Shown here piece by piece: positions 42,131 to 51,218 of a stretch of DNA of 64,000 bases (its first letter is position 1; each line of letters begins with the position of its first letter). The notes beneath the pieces were generated by a model. It saw nothing but the letters and a program-made list of their open reading frames with translations, ran no database searches and was not told the origin of the DNA. This stretch comes from Synergistota bacterium (GTDB taxonomy: Bacteria; Synergistota; Synergistia; Synergistales; Synergistaceae). The stretch spans positions 1 through 64,000 of the forward strand of contig JAEXGR010000080.1 in assembly GCA_023450745.1 (NCBI GenBank). Direction: 5' to 3'. Both the position numbers and the translations under genes were made by a program.

Positions 42131-43504
42131 ATGGCAAGTGGAAAAGAGCTTGTCTTAGGTGCTCTACGCTTTGAAGAAGTCGAAAGAATACCTTGGGTGC
42201 CATTTACCGGCGTTCATGTCGCGCGTTTAATAGATATGGACGCGGAGAGTTTTTTGAAAAATTCGGAGGCGATAGTACGAGGGGTTGTCACGGCGGCGAA
42301 GCGTTATCGTGCGGACGGCGTCTGCTCCGTATTCGATCTTCAGGCGGAGGCAGAGGTACTTGGCTGCGAATTGAAGTGGGCGCGAAAAAACCCGCCGGCA
42401 GTGGTTGGACATATCCTTGAAGACGGCAGAGATATCGCCTCCCTGCCTGAATTCACGAAAACTAAGGGCCGAATTCCCTTGTGCCTCGAAGCAACACGCA
42501 GAATCGTCGCCGAGATCGGTGATACTACGGCGGTCTTTGCTCTGGTCTGCGGGCCATTTACCCTGGCGATGCATCTCGCCGGCAGCTCTTTTCTTACAGG
42601 AATGATCGAGAATCCAAGCAAAGCGCAAGAGCTTATGGATTACTGTGGCGAAATAGCGATAAAAATGTCTTCTTGGTATCTGGAAACCGGCGCGCATGCC
42701 GTCGCCATCGTCGACCCGATGACGAGCCAGATATCACCTCGTCATTTTAAGCGCTTTGTGACTCCCTGTATGGAACCGCTCGTCAAAGCGATACATGACA
42801 AAAATGGTATTGTTACACTATTCTGCTGCGGCAACGCGACGAAGAACATTGAACTGATGATGCAATGTCAACCCGATGGGATCGCTTTTGACGAGCAGGT
42901 GGATTTGGGAATGGTTGCGGGCCTGGCTCATAAATATAGGGTCTGCTTTGAAGGAAACATGGCCCTCACGACAACGTTGCTCTTCGGTTCCCCTAACGAG
43001 TGTGCTAAAGAGGCACAGGAACGCATGGCGGTCGGAGGGCGCCGAGGGTTCATCCTTTCCCCAGGTTGCGACCTCCCCTTTGATACCCCTTTCTACAACC
43101 TGGAAGCTGTGGGGAATTATGTACATGATGGCGTGATTCCAGATAAGGACGCCGGTTTTCTATCTCTGGAAGAAGCTTTGCGGCGGTGCGGAGAGTCAGA
43201 GGGAGAGGAGGAGGCAGTATCTGTAGAAGAGGGTAAAATTTTTATTGAGATCGTCACGTTGGATTCCGAGGGCTGTGCGCCGTGCCAGTATATGGTCGAA
43301 TCAGTTAAATCGGTACTTGGACAGTATGAAGGAAAGATTGTTTGGAAAGAGACTTTGATAAAAAGTCTTTCTGGTATAAGAAGAACACAAAAACTTGGCG
43401 TCTCTACCCTGCCTACGATGCTTATCAATAATCAGGTCGTTTTCGACAACATTGTACCGAACAAAGAAGAGCTTTGCGCGGAGATAAATAAACGCCTGAA
43501 ATAG
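42131..43504 (+). CDS. MtaA-like methyltransferase fused to a thioredoxin-like domain
   Basis: The 457-residue protein has a UroD/MtaA-type barrel (about 1-345) and a C-terminal thioredoxin-like domain (about 370-457) with the redox motif CAPC (Cys382, Cys385) and the cis-Pro loop VSTLPTMLIN. In the barrel, SPGCDLP keeps the last zinc Cys (Cys313), but the usual His-x-Cys is LFCCGN: Phe231 replaces the His and Cys232-Cys233 follow. The metal site is therefore altered. It leads the operon with an MttB-type methyltransferase and a corrinoid protein and should accept the methyl group from that corrinoid. The fused redox domain hints at a thiol acceptor or redox control; this is inference. Confidence 0.8.
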   Translation: MASGKELVLGALRFEEVERIPWVPFTGVHVARLIDMDAESFLKNSEAIVRGVVTAAKRYRADGVCSVFDLQAEAEVLGCELKWARKNPPAVVGHILEDGRDIASLPEFTKTKGRIPLCLEATRRIVAEIGDTTAVFALVCGPFTLAMHLAGSSFLTGMIENPSKAQELMDYCGEIAIKMSSWYLETGAHAVAIVDPMTSQISPRHFKRFVTPCMEPLVKAIHDKNGIVTLFCCGNATKNIELMMQCQPDGIAFDEQVDLGMVAGLAHKYRVCFEGNMALTTTLLFGSPNECAKEAQERMAVGGRRGFILSPGCDLPFDTPFYNLEAVGNYVHDGVIPDKDAGFLSLEEALRRCGESEGEEEAVSVEEGKIFIEIVTLDSEGCAPCQYMVESVKSVLGQYEGKIVWKETLIKSLSGIRRTQKLGVSTLPTMLINNQVVFDNIVPNKEELCAEINKRLK

Positions 43505-43548
43505 TCACACAAAAATACAGAAAAACTTTGAACGGGAGGTTTACATCT

Positions 43549-44958
43549 ATGGGCACTTTCAAACTTTTAAGCGATGCCGATCTTTTACGCATTGACCAGG
43601 CATCACGGGCATTGCTCTGGGAGGTCGGCGTGGAGGTCCACGACGAACGGGCGATGGACTACTACGAAAAAGCCGGCGCGCATGTCGACAGAAACAAGTG
43701 CAGGGTGCGCGTTCCCGATTACCTCATATCTGATACTCTGAAAAAATGTTCTTCCAGCGTGCGGCTGTACAATCGCAAAGATCCTGAGCCGCTGGTCATC
43801 GGCGGCGACGATGTCTATTTCGGCACCGTCGGGATTGCGACGAACGTTTTGGACATCAATACGGATCAGTACAGATCAGTGTTAACTCAGGACCTCATAG
43901 ATATAATCCAGCTCTCCGACGTGCTTGAGCGCCCTCATTATATTCTTGTGCCTGCGACGCCTACCGATGTACCGTCCGCAGTAGTGGATCTTGTAGAGAC
44001 CAAAGCATTGCTTATGAACACCAGCAAGCACTTTATAACCGAAGCTCAGAACGCGGAAAATTGCCGGAGGGCGATCGAAATGGCTGCGCTCGTAGCTGGC
44101 GGCCTAGATAAGCTTGTCGCAAAACCTTTTATGACGATGCTTGTGACGCTGACCAGCCCGCTGCATTTCCGTCAAGATGTCGCCGATCTCATAATCGAAA
44201 CGGCAAAGGTGGGGCTTCCGCTCTTTATTGAATCTGGCCCCATGGCTGGCGGAACGGGGCCGGCGACGATGGCTGGCAATCTCGTCTGCGCCAACGCGGA
44301 GATATTGAACGCCTTTGTGTTGGCAAAGGCCGTCAACCCAGAGGTCCCGCTTGTCTATGCCAGTTGGGCGCGCCTTCTAGATATGCGTGTTGCCACCTGT
44401 TCTCACGGGGGACCAGAGTTTGCCATGCTAAGAGTTGGTACCAGCCAACTGGCGAAATACTATGGACTGCCTTGCGGCGGAGGTTCAGTACTGGCAGACA
44501 CGAAGTCGATAGATGTTCAGCTCGGAATGGAGAAAATGGGAACGGGGCTATTGCCCGCGCTCGCCGGGACGAATATGTGCACAGGAATGGGACTCTTTGC
44601 CGATGAAAACGCCATCAGCCTTGAAACCCTGGTCATTGATTGGGAAATAACGGGATGGATAGAGAGGGTCCTTCGTGGCATAGAGGTAACAAAGGAGACT
44701 TGCGACCTCGCTGTATTCAAAGAGGTTGGCCCGGGGGGCGATTTTGTACGTTGCGCTCATACGAGAGAAAACTATAAGAAAGAGAGTTTCCTGCCGCACA
44801 TCATGGACAGGGGATATCTTGCTCTAGACAAAGACCCTTTGGCTAAAGAGATGCGCAAGCGGGCAAAGAATATGTATCCGAAATTGATGAGAGAATACAA
44901 GGCTCCGGAAATCCCCGCTGAGATCATACGGCAGATGGACGAAATTATTGCAAGATAG
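43549..44958 (+). CDS. Trimethylamine methyltransferase family protein (MttB superfamily, non-pyrrolysine)
   Basis: A 469-residue MttB-superfamily protein. Family signatures include GVEVHDERAMDYYEKAGA, the ESGPMAGGTGPATMAGNLV core and SHGGPEFAMLRVGTSQLAKYYGLP. The frame is read through without an internal UAG, so it lacks pyrrolysine and belongs with the non-Pyl members, several of which demethylate glycine betaine, proline betaine or carnitine. It would transfer a methyl group from a quaternary amine to the corrinoid protein encoded 9 bp downstream. The BCCT transporter in the same operon supports a betaine-like substrate. ATG 43549 has GGGAGG upstream; the preceding in-frame TTG does not. 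Confidence 0.9.
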   Translation: MGTFKLLSDADLLRIDQASRALLWEVGVEVHDERAMDYYEKAGAHVDRNKCRVRVPDYLISDTLKKCSSSVRLYNRKDPEPLVIGGDDVYFGTVGIATNVLDINTDQYRSVLTQDLIDIIQLSDVLERPHYILVPATPTDVPSAVVDLVETKALLMNTSKHFITEAQNAENCRRAIEMAALVAGGLDKLVAKPFMTMLVTLTSPLHFRQDVADLIIETAKVGLPLFIESGPMAGGTGPATMAGNLVCANAEILNAFVLAKAVNPEVPLVYASWARLLDMRVATCSHGGPEFAMLRVGTSQLAKYYGLPCGGGSVLADTKSIDVQLGMEKMGTGLLPALAGTNMCTGMGLFADENAISLETLVIDWEITGWIERVLRGIEVTKETCDLAVFKEVGPGGDFVRCAHTRENYKKESFLPHIMDRGYLALDKDPLAKEMRKRAKNMYPKLMREYKAPEIPAEIIRQMDEIIAR

Positions 44959-44967
44959 GGGGCAAAT

Positions 44968-45624
44968 ATGATGAGTAAACAGGAAATGCTGGGCAAAATT
45001 ATTGCGGCGCTGATGGACCAAGATAGGGCGGAGACCAACGCTTTAGTGGACAGGGCTCTGGAAAACGGCGTAACGCCGATGGAAGTTCTGAACGAGGGGC
45101 TGGCTGCCGGACTGCAGGAGTTGGGCGTCCTCTTTTCCGAGGAAGAGGTTTTTCTGCCTGAGCTATTGCTGGCCGCGGAGATTACGACCGATATAATGAC
45201 GCGCCTTCAGGATAGATTCGAAGCAGAAGACACCAGAATTGAGAAGCGGGGAACTGTGCTCCTGGCCACTGTCGAGGGCGACGTACACGATATTGGAAAA
45301 AGCCTTGTCGGTATGATAATGAACGCCTCAGGGTATAACGTCATCGACGCGGGAAAAGACGTGCCGAATCAAAAAATGATAGAACTTGTAAAAGAACATA
45401 AGCCAGACATCGTGGGGCTTTCGTCCCTGCTTTCGACGACGATGCCCGCGCAGCAGGAGTTCATTGAGCTGGCAAAAGAGGCCGGTATAAGAGATCAGAT
45501 AAAGGTAATTGTAGGCGGCGCTCCTGTATCTCGTGATTGGGCAAACAAGATCGGCGCTGACGGCTATGCGGAGGATGCTTCGGGAACCGTTATTGAAGCG
45601 GATACACTGCTTGGGCTGAAATAG
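44968..45624 (+). CDS. Corrinoid protein (MtbC/MttC-like)
   Basis: The 218-residue protein has a four-helix cap domain (1-85) and a B12-binding Rossmann domain with the base-off motif DVHDIGKSLV (His107), LSSLLSTTMPAQQ and VGGAPVSRDWANKIGADGY. Its length and layout fit corrinoid methyl carriers of methylamine and betaine pathways. It carries the methyl group between the MttB-type protein upstream and the MtaA-like protein at the head of the operon. Two RACo-like activators further downstream are probable reductive reactivators. Confidence 0.95.
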   Translation: MMSKQEMLGKIIAALMDQDRAETNALVDRALENGVTPMEVLNEGLAAGLQELGVLFSEEEVFLPELLLAAEITTDIMTRLQDRFEAEDTRIEKRGTVLLATVEGDVHDIGKSLVGMIMNASGYNVIDAGKDVPNQKMIELVKEHKPDIVGLSSLLSTTMPAQQEFIELAKEAGIRDQIKVIVGGAPVSRDWANKIGADGYAEDASGTVIEADTLLGLK

Positions 45625-45633
45625 AAACATAGT

Positions 45634-45661
45634 GCGGGCTGGAAAATATTTTCCAGCCCGC
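45634..45661. terminator. Perfect 28-bp palindrome between corrinoid and transporter genes
   Basis: GCGGGCTGGAAAAT (45634-45647) and its exact complement (45648-45661) form a gapless inverted repeat 10 bp after the corrinoid gene stop. No T run follows. It may stabilise the upstream mRNA, act as partial terminator, or bind a dimeric protein. Confidence 0.6.
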
Positions 45662-45724
45662 GAATCATTGCGCGAAATTTGGGAGAGAGCGGAGTCAGAT
45701 AAATCTTTGAATTGGGGTGAAAAA

Positions 45725-47323
45725 ATGAAACTGGAGAAAAATAATGGGCTAGAAACTAAAAATATGGAATGGCCGACTTTTATTTTGAGCGCGGGGTTTT
45801 TTGTTCTGTTTGTCATCCTATGTTTGACGGATGAGGAGTTGGCGAGTAAATTAATCTATGGCGCTCATAAAAAGATCGTGAGCTATAGCGGAGCCATCAT
45901 GCAATTTGTATTCCTCGCTATATGGCTTATCTGCCTTGTCATTGCCTGTTCCAAATATGGCGATGTCAAAATCGGCGGAAAAAATTCCGTTATAGATATG
46001 AAGACTTTTAATTGGTTTGCAATTATTTTAACTACGTTGCTTGCTGGCGGCGGCGTATTCTTCTCTGCAGCTGAACCAATGTACCATTTTTTGACAGTAC
46101 CGAGAGTATTTGGACAGATAGCCTCAGGCACGGCTGAAGCGGTTGCGCCTGCGATGGCGCAGAGTTTTCTCCATTGGGGGTTTCTGGCGTGGGGCGCACA
46201 GGCAATTGGTGTGATGATTCTTGTCTATGCCTGTGATTTTAAAGGAATGCCGCTGAAAGCGCGCACGCTCTTATACCCGGTGCTTGGCGAGAAAGGAGTT
46301 CTCGGTTACCCCGGAACTTTGATGGACGCTTGTTCGCTTATCGCCGTTGCGGCAGGGACCATAGGGCCGATAGGATTTTTATCTTTGCAGATGAGTTATG
46401 CGCTTCAGGCAATTTGGGGAATCCCCGACGCCTTTGCCTCTAGATTGATAGTATTGGTCATAACTACCGCTGTATTTACCATCGCCGCATCTACAGGCAT
46501 ATATAAAGGAATAGATTTCCTTGCAAAATGGACGGTGTATCTGGCGATATTTATGATTGCGTTTGTCCTGTTTTTCGGCCCCGGAGTGTTTATCCTAGAC
46601 TCATTCATGAGCGGAATGGGAACATATATTTCTAATTTCTTTAAAATCAGCATGTACAGAGGAGACCATGAATGGCTTGGTTGGTGGACTGCTTTCTATT
46701 GGCCTTGGTTTCTTAGCTATGGGCCGACGATGGCCATTCTTTTGGTGCGTATTTCCAAAGGCAGGACGCTGCGCCAACTTCTATTTGTCGTTTGTCTTGT
46801 CGGGCCTATCATCACTAATTTCTGGTTCTCTATTCTGGGAGGAGCGGGAATTTTTATGGAGCTGTCTCAACCGGGAATAATATCTGGGCCATTAAGCAGT
46901 AATGGAATGCCTACGGTTCTGCTTACGATAATGCAAGGTATGCCGGCATCAGGGTTTCTTGTCCCACTTTCGCTGCTCCTGGTAGCTCTGTTTCTCGTTA
47001 CGACAGGCGCCGGCGTAGTCTACAGCATGGCCATCGGAGTAACTGGAATGGAGCACCCCTATCGCTGGGTCAGAATCCTCTGGGGAGTATTATTAGGAAC
47101 GGTAGCGACTTTCCTGGTGAAAATCGGTGGAGAAAAGGTAATGAACTCGCTCCAGACGTTTATTGTAGTAGCAGCCGTGCCGTTGTTTGTTTTTTATGTG
47201 CCTCAGCTCTGGGGCGCCTTCGAGTGCGCAAAAAAGTGTTGGAATATAGAATATGGATCTTCAAAATCTCAGGAAAATACACAAATCAAGATAAACGATA
47301 ATAGCAATATTAGCTCCTCATGA
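45725..47323 (+). CDS. BCCT-family betaine/carnitine/choline transporter
   Basis: A 532-residue membrane protein with about 12 helices and the BCCT hallmarks: GGGVFFSAAEPMYHF after helix 3 and the aromatic substrate-box helix WWTAFYWPWFLSYGPT with GPTMAILLVRISKGRT. BCCT carriers import trimethylammonium compounds. Its place in the methyltransferase operon indicates that it supplies the methyl donor. ATG 45725 has GGGGTG upstream; the frame is open for 31 codons before it, through the palindrome, which is not coding. Confidence 0.93.
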   Translation: MKLEKNNGLETKNMEWPTFILSAGFFVLFVILCLTDEELASKLIYGAHKKIVSYSGAIMQFVFLAIWLICLVIACSKYGDVKIGGKNSVIDMKTFNWFAIILTTLLAGGGVFFSAAEPMYHFLTVPRVFGQIASGTAEAVAPAMAQSFLHWGFLAWGAQAIGVMILVYACDFKGMPLKARTLLYPVLGEKGVLGYPGTLMDACSLIAVAAGTIGPIGFLSLQMSYALQAIWGIPDAFASRLIVLVITTAVFTIAASTGIYKGIDFLAKWTVYLAIFMIAFVLFFGPGVFILDSFMSGMGTYISNFFKISMYRGDHEWLGWWTAFYWPWFLSYGPTMAILLVRISKGRTLRQLLFVVCLVGPIITNFWFSILGGAGIFMELSQPGIISGPLSSNGMPTVLLTIMQGMPASGFLVPLSLLLVALFLVTTGAGVVYSMAIGVTGMEHPYRWVRILWGVLLGTVATFLVKIGGEKVMNSLQTFIVVAAVPLFVFYVPQLWGAFECAKKCWNIEYGSSKSQENTQIKINDNSNISSS

Positions 47324-47423
47324 TTAAAGCAAGTGTTAAGTATGTCGTTGGATTATAATAAAAGTCAATACGATAATGGTATCTATTGTTTACTGCAGAA
47401 TGTTTTATAATGTGATTTGTTGC

Positions 47424-47463
47424 AAAATCTAGTCCCCAATAAATAGATTAGGGGCTAGATTTT
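47424..47463 (+). terminator. Terminator after the BCCT gene
   Basis: AAAATCTAG-T-CCCC (47424-47437) pairs with GGGG-C-TAGATTTT (47451-47463), then GGGGTTTT follows. The A and T ends allow action on both strands. Confidence 0.65.
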
Positions 47464-47547
47464 GGGGTTTTAGCGGAATGGCGTATATTGTTTATTTTCC
47501 CGGATGGCTTGGTATATTGAAATTTTGCAGCAAGGAAGGTGTCTATC

Positions 47548-49554
47548 ATGAATGAACCTGATAATGCCATGCAGCAAGGAATCCTTGGAATAGATGCGGG
47601 GGGGACCTTTACCGACCTTGTTTTTTGGAGTGAACCAGACGGTACGGCAATCGCCTCGGCGAAGACTCCCACCATGCATTCAGATCTTGTGGGCACCATA
47701 GAGAACGGCCTGAAGCTAATACTTGCGGAGGTGGCTCCAGAGCAGATCAAAGCCTTCAATCTGGCGACGACGCTAGCCACCAACGCCATCGTAGAGAATA
47801 AACTCCGCCCCAGCGCTTTAGTACTTATAGGTTATGATAAAGATATTACTGAGAAGTACCACCACGAAAAAAAATTTGGCACAGATATAATCTATCAGGT
47901 AAATGGCGGCCATGATCCAAAGGGCAACGAAGCGGCGCCGTTTGACGAGGCGGCGTTTTGCGAAATCTGTGACACGATTTCGTCAGACGTTGAAGCTGTA
48001 GCCGTGTCGTCTTTTTTCTCCGTTCGCAACCCAGCGCATGAAATATGCGCGCGCGGCATCATCAGCGCCAAAAGGCCTGATATTCATGTAACATGCGGCC
48101 ACGAGCTGGCCACAGAGCTTGACGCGTTGAAAAGAGCCACCACCGCAGCGCTGAACGCGGGGCTAATTCCGATAATCATCGAGCTTTTGGACTCAGTCGA
48201 AAACGTCTGCGCCAGATTTGGCATCAATGTGCCGATAATGGTTGTGAGGAGCGACGGTTCGCTCGTGAGCATGGATTGGGCGCGCGTGCACCCGATAGAA
48301 ACGGTGCTTTCCGGTCCCGCTGCCAGCGCCATCGGCGCATGTTACCTAGCAGAGGCAACGACGTTTGCCAGAGGGGCATGTGCGGTGGATATCGGAGGCA
48401 CGACGACGGATATAATCTATCTTGATGATAGAGGACGCCCTGTTCTCGGCACGGAAGGCACGACGGTAGGCGGCCATAAAACTCTTGTGAAGTCCATCGA
48501 TATCTTTACATTTGGCCTTGGCGGAGACAGCCGAGTACGTTTTTCAAAAGATAAGGAACTGTTGATAGGACCAAGGCGCGTCCGTTCTTTATGCTCAGCC
48601 GCCGCCGATAACCCTGAGGTGATAACCTGTCTGAAAGATATTCTCGCGGAAGCCGTCTCACAAGAGCCGATCGTCGTCTTTCGCGGAGAACGCGGCAGGA
48701 CCACTGGCAGCTTTGAAGAGAGAATACTGTCCGTACTTGGTGAAGGGCCGTCAACGATAAGCCGCTTGTTGAAGGGTGAAAAACTTCTGAATATGGGAAT
48801 GGTGCAGCTTGAAGAGATGGAAAAAAGAGGGCTGATTCAATTTGCGGCCTTCACGCCTACGGATGCGCTGGCCGCGCTTGGCAGGCTCCATAAGTGGGAC
48901 TGCCGTGCATCCGAGTTGGGGGCCAGAATACTTGCCGGAGGCGACGTGGAATCGGTTGCGGGTTTGTGTAATTCAGTGTGTGAAGAGGTGAGCAAACTAG
49001 CGGCGAAAAATATTTTTGTGAAAAAGCTGTCTGGACAAGGATTTGATCTCAGCCGGCACGAAGGATCGATGCCGCTTATCGACTTTGCGCTTTTTTCCCA
49101 GTCAAGCCTGCCTCCCATGATCCAGTTGAAATTAAATACGGAATTGATCGGTGTAGGGGCTCCGTCGTGGGCTTTTATACCAAGGACGGGGGAGATACTT
49201 TCCGAAGCGGCGATACTGCCAAAAAACTCCGAGGTGGCGGGAGCGGTCGGTGCCGCGGTGGGAACTTTCTTCCTTCGGTACTCGGTGCTGATAACGCCGC
49301 TGCCCGCAGAGGGCGGTTACCGGGCCCATCTGCCCGTAGAAATAAAAGATTTTGAATACCTGGATGACGCGGTGAACTATACTATAACTGTTATCGTTCC
49401 TTGGATAAGGGAGCGGGCGATAAGTGCCGGGGCAAAGCGGCCAGTCATCAATTATAAACGTGAAGATACTGAAGCTTTGGTCGCTGGAGGCATACGGAAA
49501 ATCCACCTTTCGACTCACATCTATTTTAATGTTTCCGACGACCTCGCAACGTAA
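47548..49554 (+). CDS. Hydantoinase/oxoprolinase-family ASKHA protein (long form)
   Basis: A 668-residue protein beginning IDAGGTFTDLVFWSEPDG, with TLATNAIVENKLRPSAL, PIMVVRSDGSLVS and AVDIGGTTTDI, the ATPase motifs of the HyuA group. It has about 120 more residues than the relative at 3120-4748, mostly in the C-terminal half. Members are ATP-dependent hydrolases or companions of corrinoid methyltransferases. Here it comes after the demethylation operon, and its stop is 38 bp before the first RACo-like gene, so a link to corrinoid metabolism seems more likely than hydantoin hydrolysis. AAGGAAGG supports the ATG at 47548 over the GTG three codons earlier. Confidence 0.78.
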   Translation: MNEPDNAMQQGILGIDAGGTFTDLVFWSEPDGTAIASAKTPTMHSDLVGTIENGLKLILAEVAPEQIKAFNLATTLATNAIVENKLRPSALVLIGYDKDITEKYHHEKKFGTDIIYQVNGGHDPKGNEAAPFDEAAFCEICDTISSDVEAVAVSSFFSVRNPAHEICARGIISAKRPDIHVTCGHELATELDALKRATTAALNAGLIPIIIELLDSVENVCARFGINVPIMVVRSDGSLVSMDWARVHPIETVLSGPAASAIGACYLAEATTFARGACAVDIGGTTTDIIYLDDRGRPVLGTEGTTVGGHKTLVKSIDIFTFGLGGDSRVRFSKDKELLIGPRRVRSLCSAAADNPEVITCLKDILAEAVSQEPIVVFRGERGRTTGSFEERILSVLGEGPSTISRLLKGEKLLNMGMVQLEEMEKRGLIQFAAFTPTDALAALGRLHKWDCRASELGARILAGGDVESVAGLCNSVCEEVSKLAAKNIFVKKLSGQGFDLSRHEGSMPLIDFALFSQSSLPPMIQLKLNTELIGVGAPSWAFIPRTGEILSEAAILPKNSEVAGAVGAAVGTFFLRYSVLITPLPAEGGYRAHLPVEIKDFEYLDDAVNYTITVIVPWIRERAISAGAKRPVINYKREDTEALVAGGIRKIHLSTHIYFNVSDDLAT

Positions 49555-49591
49555 TGGTGTCTTTGTCCGGCGGCAGAGGAGAGATGGTTTA

Positions 49592-51202
49592 ATGAGAGAT
49601 ACTGAAGGCAACTTTGTATATCTGATTTCTTGTAGAAGTGTGGAACCTAATAAAGGGGAAACTCTGGGGGAGCTTATGAGGCGTTCCGGCAGTACGGTGA
49701 CGGAACCGTGCGGCGGAAGGGGAACTTGCGGCAAATGCAGGGTGAAGGTTGAAGGCGTCGTCCCAGACTGCACCGAAACAGAACGTTTATTTCTCACCGA
49801 CGAAGATATTGAGGCCGGTATCAGGCTGGCCTGCATCACGCCGGCAAAAAAAGGTATGGTGGTGAGCCGCGTAGACGAGATACCGCGAAGCATGAAAATT
49901 CTTTCCGGCGAAAAAGATGCGGTGCCCTTATACGCCTCCGATAAAGACGGAAGAGCGTTATTCTCCGTCGCGATCGATCTGGGAACCACAACGCTTGTCG
50001 CCTATCTTGTCAATAAAAGCAGCGGAGCGGTGATCGCGGTTTCCTCGGTGGTGAACCCCCAAGTGATGTTTGGGGCCGATATTATCTCTCGTATCAGTTA
50101 CGCCTCTAAGAGGGAAGACGCTCTGGCCGTGCTTCAGAACAGAATTGTAGACGCGGTCAACAGGCTGATATTCAACCTGCAAAGGCGGGCCGCCGTCTCG
50201 GAAGAGGAGATAACGGAAGTGGTCGTTTCCGGCAATACGACGATGGAACATATCTTTGCCGGCGTATCGCCAACAAGCATTGGCAAAGCGCCTTTTACGC
50301 CTCAATACCGGGAATTCCCGCCGCTTACCGCCGCACGCATGAATATGGCGCTCTCACCAGAGACAGCGGTCCGTTTTTTGCCCAACATATCCGGATTTGT
50401 CGGCGGCGATATTACCGCTGGGATAATCTATACAGGAATGGCTAAATCTGAGAAATTGTCGCTGCTCATAGATATCGGGACAAACAATGAGATGGTGCTT
50501 GGCTGCAAAGATTTTTTACTCTGCTGTTCAGCGGCGGCAGGACCGGCCCTTGAGGGGGCAAAAATATCTCAAGGAATGTGCGCCTCCGAAGGCGCTATAG
50601 ATCATGCCAAAAAAGGACTTGGCGGAATATGCGTTTCCACGATAGATAATGCTCCAGCTGTTGGAATTTGTGGTTCAGGCTTAGTGGACGCGATAACCAT
50701 ACTGCTGGAAGAGGGTATCATTGATAAAAGTGGGAAATTCGCGAAGCCCTCCTCTGGCGAACGTGATCTTTTTGAAAGGCTTGACGTGGAGCGAAAGCGG
50801 TTCCTGCTTTCAAAAAGCAGCAAAAAAAGCGTCTTTGTGACACAGAAAGATATTCGAGAGCTGCAGTTAGCTAAAAGCGCGATCTATACCGGCATCGAAA
50901 TAATGCTTGATGAAGCGGGAAAAGAGTTGGAAGATATCGAGAGGGTCTTTCTCGCGGGGGCTTTTGGAAATTACCTCAACATAGAAAACGCCATGAAAGT
51001 GGGGATATTGCCCCTGCTTCCGCTTGAAAAAATCAAGTCTGTCGGAAACAGCTCCGGGTTGGGGGCAATCGAGTTCATCCTTCATTCGGAACGCTGGGAA
51101 GAGGCAAAAGAAGTGATTTCATCAACAAAGCATATTGAATTGGCCACACATAGAGGATTCCCGTTGAAATTTGTGAAGAACCTCTCTTTTTATTTACCGT
51201 AA
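49592..51202 (+). CDS. RACo-like corrinoid activation protein (copy 1): 2Fe-2S plus ASKHA (DUF4445)
   Basis: The 536-residue protein has an N-terminal ferredoxin-like domain with Cys40, Cys46, Cys49 (PCGGRGTCGKC) and Cys81, then an actin-like ASKHA domain: AIDLGTTTLVAYLV, SGNTTMEHIFAGVSP, LLIDIGTNNEMVLG and GAFGNYLNIENAM. This matches RACo/RamA-type ATPases that reduce inactive Co(II) corrinoid proteins back to Co(I). It should reactivate the corrinoid protein at 44968. The ATG at 49592 has GGAGAG upstream; the longer open frame is an overlap with the preceding gene. Confidence 0.9.
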   Translation: MRDTEGNFVYLISCRSVEPNKGETLGELMRRSGSTVTEPCGGRGTCGKCRVKVEGVVPDCTETERLFLTDEDIEAGIRLACITPAKKGMVVSRVDEIPRSMKILSGEKDAVPLYASDKDGRALFSVAIDLGTTTLVAYLVNKSSGAVIAVSSVVNPQVMFGADIISRISYASKREDALAVLQNRIVDAVNRLIFNLQRRAAVSEEEITEVVVSGNTTMEHIFAGVSPTSIGKAPFTPQYREFPPLTAARMNMALSPETAVRFLPNISGFVGGDITAGIIYTGMAKSEKLSLLIDIGTNNEMVLGCKDFLLCCSAAAGPALEGAKISQGMCASEGAIDHAKKGLGGICVSTIDNAPAVGICGSGLVDAITILLEEGIIDKSGKFAKPSSGERDLFERLDVERKRFLLSKSSKKSVFVTQKDIRELQLAKSAIYTGIEIMLDEAGKELEDIERVFLAGAFGNYLNIENAMKVGILPLLPLEKIKSVGNSSGLGAIEFILHSERWEEAKEVISSTKHIELATHRGFPLKFVKNLSFYLP

Positions 51203-51218
51203 ATAGGGGGTGTGCAAA

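Noticed and set aside
43549..44958. Pyrrolysine-containing MttB
   Set aside because: The frame has no internal UAG; the protein is complete without recoding.
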